This document shows, piece by piece, positions 1 through 5,059 of a stretch of DNA of 6,622 bases; the stretch's first letter is position 1; every line of letters begins with the position of its first letter. Source of the stretch: Acidobacteriota bacterium. Its GTDB lineage: Bacteria; Acidobacteriota; Terriglobia; Terriglobales; Acidobacteriaceae. The notes below the pieces were generated by a model, which made no database searches, was not told the DNA's origin, and saw only the letters and a list, made by a program, of their open reading frames with translations. Where the stretch lies: the NCBI GenBank assembly GCA_021799945.1, contig JAJYZK010000179.1:1-6622 (forward strand). The letters run 5' to 3'. The position numbers were made by a program, and so were the translations under genes.

Positions 1-2
1 TG

Positions 3-356
3 CAGCGGCTGCCGGCCGGCGACGCCGCCCGGCAGCGCAGGCTGGCCGCGATCGACCGGGCGGTGCAGCAATATCTGCCGGAGGTGGCGCGCGAGGAGCT
101 GCGAGAAGCGGGTGTGCAGACCATGAGCGCCTCCAACGCGCGGCGGAGCAAGGTGGAGGCGCAGGCGCGGAGCACGCAGAGGACCGAGCCGAAGGGCTCG
201 ACGGGCGCGGCCGGTCCGGGCGCCGCGTTGAGCTCCAACGCAGCCTTCGATCATGCCCAGGCCGAATGGCAGCGGGCGAATCCGGGCCGGCCTTTCGACA
301 AAGTGGCGCGGGAGCAGATTCTGCCCCGCGTGATTCAGTTGATGACGCAGCGATAG
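3..356 (+). CDS. Partial ORF upstream of capsid; possible scaffold/head-assembly protein, C-terminus only
   Basis: The reading frame is open from the left edge and ends at TAG 354-356, giving the last 117 residues; the true start is outside the window. A GTG at 63 is an in-frame internal codon and has no convincing ribosome binding site, so it is probably not the start. The visible part is rich in Ala, Arg, Gln and Glu. A helical, charged N-terminal stretch leads into a low-complexity linker (around STGAAGPGAALSS), then a compact end containing AEWQRANPGRPFDKVAREQ. There are no cysteines or membrane segments. The position directly before the probable capsid gene, and the charged helical composition, fit a phage scaffolding protein or a scaffold domain fused to a head protease. 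A minor head protein is equally possible. No family motif identifies it, so the function is inferred from context only. Confidence 0.55.
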   Translation, partial: QRLPAGDAARQRRLAAIDRAVQQYLPEVAREELREAGVQTMSASNARRSKVEAQARSTQRTEPKGSTGAAGPGAALSSNAAFDHAQAEWQRANPGRPFDKVAREQILPRVIQLMTQR

Positions 357-569
357 CGCGACTTTTCCTCTGCGATTCGGCGGGCCATCGAGTCCGGATT
401 TCGACAGATCGCATTTCTTTTGCAATCGAGACTGCGCTCAGGAGGGTATGCGCCGCACCTCCCGGCGTGAGAGAGCGGACTCGACGGCGCTACGCCGCCG
501 GAGACCTGCTCCGGCGCGACGCAAACCCCTTGCCCGGCGGGATCCTCCCGCCAGAGGACGATCGCAACC
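357..569 (+). promoter_or_regulatory. Capsid-gene leader with clustered hairpins, no credible gene
   Basis: This 213-bp gap holds several perfect inverted repeats: CGCCG/CGGCG (451-467), CGGCG/CGCCG with a 3-nt loop (485-497), CCGGAG/CTCCGG with a 5-nt loop (498-514) and GGCGGGA/TCCCGCC with a 3-nt loop (536-552). The last hairpin abuts the capsid Shine-Dalgarno-like GAGGA at 554-558. None is followed by a T-run, so they do not look like intrinsic terminators. A relatively AT-rich pocket at about 391-426 includes TTGCAA at 420-425, but the matching -10 region is poor, so a promoter is only a weak possibility. In phage late operons such structures often stabilise or process the capsid mRNA; that role is inferred here. 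Confidence 0.4.
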
Positions 570-1853
570 ATGCCCAATGTCACCGGCGCAGCCAGCACAA
601 CACAGCAGCTCCAGCTCGAAGCCTTGAACGACGTGATCAAGCTGCTGATCGAAAAGGAGGCCAAGCTCGATTCCCGCATCTCCGAGCGCGGCTCCATCAC
701 CCCGGTCTCCCTGCGGAGCTTCCGCATCCGCTTCCAGACCGCGTTTCCCGGAAATGTATCCCTGTTCAACCTGGACGGCGGCATCCTGCCTGCCGGCAGC
801 TTCTCGCAGTGGGATCAGGGCACTCTGACGCCGCTGGCGACGGTGATTCCCGTCGAGTACTCGCGGCTGGTGGACATCATCGGCGACGGCGGTCCCAAGG
901 TGGTGTCGGAGAATCCCGTAACGAAGACGCTGGCCGACGTCGCGGTGCAGATGGCCAAGAACCGGGACCAGTTCCTGCAGCAGGCGGGCGACGGCAAGAT
1001 CGCGCAGGTGGACGTCTCCTACGCGGGCGCGGGCGCAAACCCGATCGTTCTGGCCTCCACGCCCTGGGGCGCGCGGCTGATTTCGCAGGGCCAGCAGGTG
1101 CAGGTGATGTCCAACACCTACACCCTGCGGGGAACCTGCTACGTGACCAACGTGAACAACAAGCTGGGTTCGGCGCAGTCGATTACCGTGGACGCGGTTC
1201 CCGCCGGCACGCAGGTGGGGGATTACATCATGGTGGCCGGCGTGGCCGCGACCACTCCGGTGTTTTTGTACGGCATTCCCTACTTTCACAATACTTCGAC
1301 CACCGGAACCTACCTGGGAATCAGCCGCGCGCAGAATTACGTGGTGGCGAACGGGGTCTCCGCGGGCGGAGCTCCTCTGTCGCTGCCCATGCTGCGGGCC
1401 GCGCTCAGCCGGGTGGAGCAGTCCCTCGGCACCGAGGCCCTCAAGACGCAGGTCTGGCATGCGCATCCATCGCAGGTGCAGGCGTACGAGGAGATGGGGT
1501 TCGCCAAGCAGGAAGTGCTGATGGCCAACGGCAAGATGCCGGGCTTCGACGGAATCACCGCCGACGTGGGCGCCTTCACCATCGCCGGACGGGAGGTGGT
1601 GCGGAATATCCACGCCGATCAGACCCGAGTCGACTTTATGGAGTTCGGCTCCTGGCTCAAGGTGGTGTGGGGCCAGGCTCCGTTCTGGTTCAAGAACCGC
1701 AGCGGGCAGTGGGTCTTCCAGATCTACGATCCGGCGAGCGGGAATCCCACGGCCAACGAGGGCTGCTACTACGTGGACGCCCGGCAGTATGCCGTGGACA
1801 ATCCGCAGGCCATCAGCTCGGTGACCGGGCTGAAGGTTCCGGTCTATAACTGA
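570..1853 (+). CDS. Probable phage major capsid protein (427 aa)
   Basis: The product is probably the main shell subunit of the phage head. The ATG at 570 is preceded by GAGGA at 554-558, with a slightly long 11-nt gap. The 427 residues are in the normal range for HK97-fold capsid proteins. The N-terminal about 50 residues are helical and charged (IKLLIEKEAKLDSRISERG), followed by mixed alpha/beta sequence. Residues about 170-227 form a beta-rich insert (QGQQVQVMSN, then PAGTQVGDYIMVAGV), resembling the small extra domain found in many capsid proteins. A second helical region follows (residues about 270-325, LPMLRAALSRVEQSLG). The C-terminus is rich in Trp, Phe and Tyr (FGSWLKVVWGQAPFWF). Dinucleotide-driven open frames overlap it on both strands but are shadows. 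The gene sits between a scaffold-like gene and a terminator, as expected for a capsid gene. The assignment rests on size, composition and position; no invariant motif proves it. Confidence 0.72.
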   Translation: MPNVTGAASTTQQLQLEALNDVIKLLIEKEAKLDSRISERGSITPVSLRSFRIRFQTAFPGNVSLFNLDGGILPAGSFSQWDQGTLTPLATVIPVEYSRLVDIIGDGGPKVVSENPVTKTLADVAVQMAKNRDQFLQQAGDGKIAQVDVSYAGAGANPIVLASTPWGARLISQGQQVQVMSNTYTLRGTCYVTNVNNKLGSAQSITVDAVPAGTQVGDYIMVAGVAATTPVFLYGIPYFHNTSTTGTYLGISRAQNYVVANGVSAGGAPLSLPMLRAALSRVEQSLGTEALKTQVWHAHPSQVQAYEEMGFAKQEVLMANGKMPGFDGITADVGAFTIAGREVVRNIHADQTRVDFMEFGSWLKVVWGQAPFWFKNRSGQWVFQIYDPASGNPTANEGCYYVDARQYAVDNPQAISSVTGLKVPVYN

Positions 1854-1872
1854 CGGGCGCGGACGGAAGACG

Positions 1873-1912
1873 GGCTGGGCCGGGATGCTTCCGGCTCCAG
1901 CCTGTCTGTTTT
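1873..1912 (+). terminator. Intrinsic terminator after the capsid gene
   Basis: GGCTGG (1873-1878) pairs with CCAGCC (1897-1902), and GCCGG (1879-1883) pairs with CCGGC (1891-1895). This leaves one bulged T at 1896 and a 7-nt loop at 1884-1890. The 11-bp GC-rich stem runs straight into TGTCTGTTTT (1903-1912), a T-rich tail. It starts 19 bp after the capsid stop codon, the classic position for a rho-independent terminator. Phage T7 has its main terminator after the capsid gene too, and such a site typically reduces rather than abolishes read-through to the genes below. Confidence 0.72.
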
Positions 1913-2001
1913 CTCGAAGCACTCTCGGGTTCGTAAGGTCCGCCTGCGCCGTGGGGGCGGGTTACGGCGAAAGATGCAAAGGGCGCGGAAGCGAGGCGGG
2001 A

Positions 2002-2709
2002 ATGAATCATATTGTGCCGAAGGCGTGCGAGAGATTTGTGACGCGGTTCGGCGGCAGAAATCCGTATGGCGGGCCGCGATGGCGGCTGCTGGCGGCCAGC
2101 GACCGGCTGGTGAAAGAGGCCGGCGTGTACCGCGACTGGGCTCCGGGATTGACGACGGCGGAAAAGGGCGGCCTGAACTTCCAGCCGAATCCCCACGCGC
2201 CGGGCTGCAACTTCTCCCGCTACGACAACAAGCCGGTCCGGGTGGTCACCGAGATGCGCGAAATCCGAAAGTATCCGCATGCGGAGGGATGGATTCTGGA
2301 GCGCTGGTTTCCCGCCTCGGCCTACGGAACGCAGGAGGAGTGGCGATCGTACAAAGCCGTGGACGGGATCACGCCGATGCTGGGACCCTACCCGGAGCGC
2401 GGCGACTACGAGATGATGTACGGTCCCTGGCCGAGGATTCCCTCGTGCGATCTGCTACAGCGGCTGATCTCCAGCTACGCGGCGCAGATGGACGGGCGGC
2501 GGGGCACGCCGGAGTCCCGCGCGCGGGAGTATCTGCTGCGCTACCAGTACGAGGAGGAGCTGGCGGAACGAAAGCGCAAGGCGGAGTACGACGCGCACAT
2601 GCGGGATGAGCTTTCGCCCATGCGCAGCGGCAGCCTGGCCGCCTCCCGCTGGCGGCAGGATCTGGCGGCGCGCACAGGCAACGCTAACGAACATATCGGG
2701 ATTCTTTAA
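2002..2709 (+). CDS. Unassigned virion-cluster protein, 235 aa, aromatic-rich
   Basis: I do not recognise a named family. The ATG at 2002 is chosen because GAGG (1993-1996) lies 5 nt upstream. The longer in-frame start at 1885 falls in the loop of the terminator hairpin and adds a low-quality 39-residue extension. The N-terminus has a Gly/Pro/Arg-rich segment (RFGGRNPYGGPRWRLL, residues 15-30). The middle is unusually rich in Trp, Tyr, Phe and Pro (ERWFPASAYG at 100-109, GPYPERGDYEMMYGPWPRIP at about 128-147). Residues about 170-206 form a long charged helix, possibly coiled coil (EYLLRYQYEEELAERKRKAE). There is no signal peptide or membrane segment. Its place between capsid and connector genes suggests a head-associated or assembly protein. 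The long terminator and leader before it imply lower or separate expression from the capsid. The function is unknown. Confidence 0.7.
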   Translation: MNHIVPKACERFVTRFGGRNPYGGPRWRLLAASDRLVKEAGVYRDWAPGLTTAEKGGLNFQPNPHAPGCNFSRYDNKPVRVVTEMREIRKYPHAEGWILERWFPASAYGTQEEWRSYKAVDGITPMLGPYPERGDYEMMYGPWPRIPSCDLLQRLISSYAAQMDGRRGTPESRAREYLLRYQYEEELAERKRKAEYDAHMRDELSPMRSGSLAASRWRQDLAARTGNANEHIGIL

Positions 2710-2928
2710 GAGCCTGTTTTAGGCGGACGAGCCGAAGTTCGGCGTGTAACTCAGGAAAGGCAAACGCAGATCCTTCGCTGCGCTCAGGACGACAGGGGTA
2801 GATCCTTCGCGCGAGCCTGGCCGGGTTGCCGGCGCGCGAGGCCGCCGAGCCATCGACTGCGACGGACGATCTCAAGCTCCCCGGGCAAAATCGGGGCCAG
2901 AATAACCAATGCGGAAACGGAGATAGAT
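2710..2928. other. Non-coding gap carrying repeat and hairpins
   Basis: This 219-bp gap separates the 235-residue gene from the zinc-ribbon gene. Beside the repeat at 2767-2795 it holds GCCGAAGTTCGGC (2731-2743), the hairpin GCCGG-gttg-CCGGC (2820-2833) and CCCCG/CGGGG with an 8-nt loop (2879-2896). None has a T-run, so no intrinsic terminator is supported. The apparent minus-strand frames across it are translations of the repeat. The gap ends with a good ribosome binding site, GGAG at 2919-2922, 6 nt before the next ATG. Confidence 0.5.
2767..2795. repeat. Dispersed intergenic palindrome of acidobacterial type (PERSEGS element)
   Basis: The core TCCTTCGC (2771-2778), TGC, GCTCAGGA (2782-2789) is an imperfect palindrome with outer TCCT/AGGA and inner GC/GC pairs. 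Read on the minus strand it encodes PERSEGSAFAF. I recall this peptide as a frequent spurious translation in acidobacterial genomes, produced by short intergenic repeats. An 11-bp partial copy, AGATCCTTCGC, recurs at 2800-2810, 32 bp after the first at 2768-2778. The dispersed-repeat call is based on memory of the motif. Only the palindrome and the local partial repeat are directly visible here. Confidence 0.6.
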
Positions 2929-3900
2929 ATGGGAAGCACGCTGGTGATTACGCCCGAGATGCAGCGGGCCAATGCAGAGGTGCTGCTGGGCAGGGATCCC
3001 GGGAGATACCGGGACCCGGGTCAGCGCTGGACGGCGAAACGCTACGCAGAGATTCTGCGGCTGCTGAAGCAGACCGACGCCGACAAGCCGGTCACCATTC
3101 TGAACCTGAATCCCTTCCCTTTAAAGATCAATGGCGGCGTCTTTTTCCCGGATGAGGTTCCGGCCTGCCCGGCGGGCAGGCCCTATGCGGCGCATGTGAT
3201 CCGGGAGACGCGCTGGGGCCACAAGGATCTGGGCTGCGATGCGCAGAACATGATGCAGATGGAGCCGGTTCCGGCCATTCCGCTGGTGCTGGCGGCCGAA
3301 TACATCCGGGAGTATGTGCAACAGGACGGGGGCTTCGGCGGCGTGCTCTGCTACGTGGGCGATCGGGATCCGGCGAGCTTTCGGAAAGGCGACGCGATCC
3401 GCATCCCGGAGGTCGCCTACAACGAACTGGGCGAGTTCTACGTGGACGTGCATGAGCGGGACTTCCAGCAGACGCTGGAGGCGGTGAGGCAGAAGCGGAA
3501 TGCGACGATTCTGCGGCGGCTGCAATCGGCCAACTCCTGGTACGAGAACGATTCCCAGCGGATGAACGTGAACGACACCCATCGGGAGATGGCTCGCCTG
3601 GCGCTGGCCGAAGGACTGATTCCGGAGCTGCCGCGGTGGGTGATGCAGGCCAATCCCCTGCTGGAAAAACAGCCGGAGCCTTGCCCGAGCTGCATGGCGA
3701 CTCCCAAGTCCGGGGCCATCCTGTGCCTGAACTGCCACCATATCTTCGACGTGGTGGCGGCCTACCGGCACGCGCGGATCGCTTACGGGGCGGTGGAGAT
3801 GGACCGGCTGACGGCGGAGGAATGGAAGACGGTGAACCGCATCAAAGCCGAGCGGGATAAGGCGAAGGGCCTGCCTCGCACGGAGAGGCAAAACGGATGA
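2929..3900 (+). CDS. Unassigned virion-cluster protein with zinc ribbon, 323 aa
   Basis: I do not recognise a named family. The ATG at 2929 has GGAG (2919-2922) 6 nt upstream. The N-terminal 60 residues are mostly helical and basic (RWTAKRYAEILRLLKQ). Residues about 56-160 are mixed beta/loop sequence containing NLNPFPLKINGG and a Met-rich stretch (AQNMMQMEPVPAIP). Residues about 175-230 look helical and charged. The clearest motif is a C-terminal zinc ribbon with cysteines at 252, 255, 266 and 269 (CxxC-x10-CxxC), followed by His270 and His271. The last 30 residues are basic and helical (AEEWKTVNRIKAERDKAKG). The stop codon overlaps the next start (ATGA, 3897-3900), so the two proteins are probably made together by translational coupling. 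The location suggests a head or connector component or an assembly factor; the zinc site may be structural or bind nucleic acid. All functional statements are inference. Confidence 0.72.
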   Translation: MGSTLVITPEMQRANAEVLLGRDPGRYRDPGQRWTAKRYAEILRLLKQTDADKPVTILNLNPFPLKINGGVFFPDEVPACPAGRPYAAHVIRETRWGHKDLGCDAQNMMQMEPVPAIPLVLAAEYIREYVQQDGGFGGVLCYVGDRDPASFRKGDAIRIPEVAYNELGEFYVDVHERDFQQTLEAVRQKRNATILRRLQSANSWYENDSQRMNVNDTHREMARLALAEGLIPELPRWVMQANPLLEKQPEPCPSCMATPKSGAILCLNCHHIFDVVAAYRHARIAYGAVEMDRLTAEEWKTVNRIKAERDKAKGLPRTERQNG

Positions 3901-4592
3901 GCTGGACGCTGGGGCAGGTGCGGGCGCGCGTGCTGAACCTGCTGGATGACCCGCAGGCCAGCTATCTGACGCCGGAGTTTGTGGACCCGCTGATCCAGGA
4001 GGTCTACGACGACGCCAACTCCCAGCTTGCCTCCACCCAGAGCTCGTGGGACATCGATGTGGTGGAAGCCCCGGCCATCCCGCCGGGAACGCCGAACCTG
4101 AGCGCCTACCAGCTCGGGTCGGGCCCGCTGGCGCGGCTGACCGCGCAGCCGCTGCGCATCGACTGGAAGGCGGCGGGCGCGGATCCTGCTTACTACCAGT
4201 TATCGACGAATTACGGAGTGCTGCCCGACCTGCAGCCGCAAGAAGGGCTGGTGGGATGGGAGTTCCGAAGCAATGTTATCTGGCTTACGCCCAGCTCCAT
4301 TGCGCTCGATCTGAGAGTCCGCGGCGAGTTCGGACCTCCGCCGCTGCGGAGCGACGACAGCGTGCTGATTTCGCATCCGCGGATGGGTTATGTCGTCGCT
4401 TACGGGACGGCGGCCCTAATCGCCACCGTGCGCGGCAATGAGCAATGGGCCTTCGAATACGGGCAAAGGGCTATGGAAGGCATGGACGAGATCATGAGCC
4501 AACTGGTGCGCATGGAACAGGGCCAGGTAAGGCGGATCGCCCGGCAGACCCAGCGCGGGAGCTGGCTCGGCGGGTCGTACCCCATCAACTAA
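3897..4592 (+). CDS. Probable head-tail adaptor/connector protein, 231 aa
   Basis: The product likely forms the ring that joins the portal to the tail. The ATG at 3897 overlaps the previous stop by four bases, and GAGG at 3885-3888 sits 8 nt upstream. The N-terminus follows the pattern of phage adaptor proteins such as the P22 gp4-like and T7 gp11-like groups: a helix LGQVRARVLNLLDDP (residues 5-19), a short loop YLTPEF, then a second helix DPLIQEVYDDANSQL. A beta-rich middle follows (EFRSNVIWLTP, DLRVRGEFGPPP), then a helical C-terminal part (YVVAYGTAALIATVRGN, QRAMEGMDEIMSQLVRMEQ) and a basic Gly-rich tail. The size is close to known adaptors (roughly 150-230 residues). The assignment comes from helix pattern, length and position before the tail gene, not from an invariant residue, so it is moderate. 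Confidence 0.58.
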   Translation: MSWTLGQVRARVLNLLDDPQASYLTPEFVDPLIQEVYDDANSQLASTQSSWDIDVVEAPAIPPGTPNLSAYQLGSGPLARLTAQPLRIDWKAAGADPAYYQLSTNYGVLPDLQPQEGLVGWEFRSNVIWLTPSSIALDLRVRGEFGPPPLRSDDSVLISHPRMGYVVAYGTAALIATVRGNEQWAFEYGQRAMEGMDEIMSQLVRMEQGQVRRIARQTQRGSWLGGSYPIN

Positions 4593-4594
4593 CC

Positions 4595-4600
4595 AAGGAG
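4595..4600 (+). promoter_or_regulatory. Strong ribosome binding site fixing a GTG start
   Basis: AAGGAG lies 7 nt before GTG 4608. It is the best Shine-Dalgarno match in the window and decides the start of the 132-residue protein, which has no nearby ATG alternative. Confidence 0.75.
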
Positions 4601-4607
4601 AACAACC

Positions 4608-5006
4608 GTGGCAAACACAGTGCAATTTCTGGGATACGCGCGCGCTTCCGGCCGGAGCCCATTTATCCGCGTCTTCGGCGTTTCCTTCACCGGCGCGTAC
4701 GCGCAGGACAACGCGGAGGTGATCGACCTGGCGGCGGCCGTCAATCCGAACGGGCTGGAGGATCCGCAGACCCCTCAGCAGACCAATCCCTTCATTCCCG
4801 CCAAGATCGTGGGCCATACGCTGAACGGCTATCAACCGGAGCTTCAGATTGGAGGCAACGGGACGCCGGGCAGCTATGGAATTCGTTTTTGGGCTTCGGG
4901 CGGGGTGGAACTGGCGGCCGGGGCGTCCTATTCGGCGGATTTTCCGGCCAATGCGGCGCTCGGCGGATATGGCCAGGTGTTGCTTGAAGTTCAGTCCGAG
5001 AACTAA
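4608..5006 (+). CDS. Probable minor virion protein, 132 aa, beta-rich
   Basis: GTG at 4608 is the start: AAGGAG at 4595-4600 lies 7 nt upstream, the strongest ribosome binding site in the window, and the gap from the preceding stop is only 15 bp. The sequence is beta-rich with many Gly, Ala, Asn and Pro residues and no cysteines. It contains EVIDLAAAVNPNGLEDP (residues about 37-53), then VGHTLNGYQPELQIGGNG and GIRFWASGGVELAAGASYS, ending VLLEVQSEN. This pattern resembles the small conserved proteins that sit near the adaptor and tail genes in many phages, which could be capsid decoration, stopper or tail-tube components. I cannot pick between these. The strong ribosome binding site suggests a protein made in many copies. 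Confidence 0.65.
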   Translation: MANTVQFLGYARASGRSPFIRVFGVSFTGAYAQDNAEVIDLAAAVNPNGLEDPQTPQQTNPFIPAKIVGHTLNGYQPELQIGGNGTPGSYGIRFWASGGVELAAGASYSADFPANAALGGYGQVLLEVQSEN

Positions 5007-5059
5007 TCGCTTGCGCGGCCCTGGGCTTGGTCCGGGCGCGGTGAGAGAAGGATGGGCTC

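Noticed and set aside
448..627. 59-residue Arg-rich open frame after AGGAGG (440-445)
   Set aside because: The Shine-Dalgarno-like site is only 2 nt from the ATG, the frame overlaps the capsid start by about 58 bp, and the composition (RR, PARR, SSSS) is that of out-of-frame GC-rich DNA.
266..1849. Long plus-strand open frame (527 aa) overlapping the capsid gene in another frame
   Set aside because: Its sequence is Arg/Gly-rich and low in hydrophobic core residues, as expected for an out-of-frame translation of GC-rich coding DNA.
438..1922. Long minus-strand open frame (494 aa) opposite the capsid gene
   Set aside because: It mirrors the capsid codons with GC-rich third positions, is full of His, Arg, Gly and Pro without a coherent fold, and has no good ribosome binding site.
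1885..2001. Extended N-terminus for the 235-residue protein starting at ATG 1885
   Set aside because: The ATG is in the loop of the terminator hairpin, has no separate ribosome binding site, and the added residues look non-coding; ATG 2002 has GAGG at a good distance.
2712..2743. Terminator candidates GCCT/AGGC and GCCGAAGTTCGGC after the 235-residue gene
   Set aside because: The stems are short (4-6 bp), the loops poor, and no T-rich tail follows.
2684..2875. Minus-strand 63-residue frame containing PERSEGSAFAF
   Set aside because: This is a translation of the dispersed intergenic palindrome; such peptides are common annotation artefacts.
3121..3891. Minus-strand 256-residue frame opposite the zinc-ribbon gene
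   Set aside because: His/Arg/Leu-rich shadow without a ribosome binding site; the plus-strand frame has a good start, a zinc ribbon and coupling to the next gene.
5013..5040. Possible terminator between the 132-residue gene and the tail gene
   Set aside because: CGCG-CCC/GGG-CGCG can pair with one bulge and a 12-nt loop, but there is no T-run after it and the next ribosome binding site follows at once.
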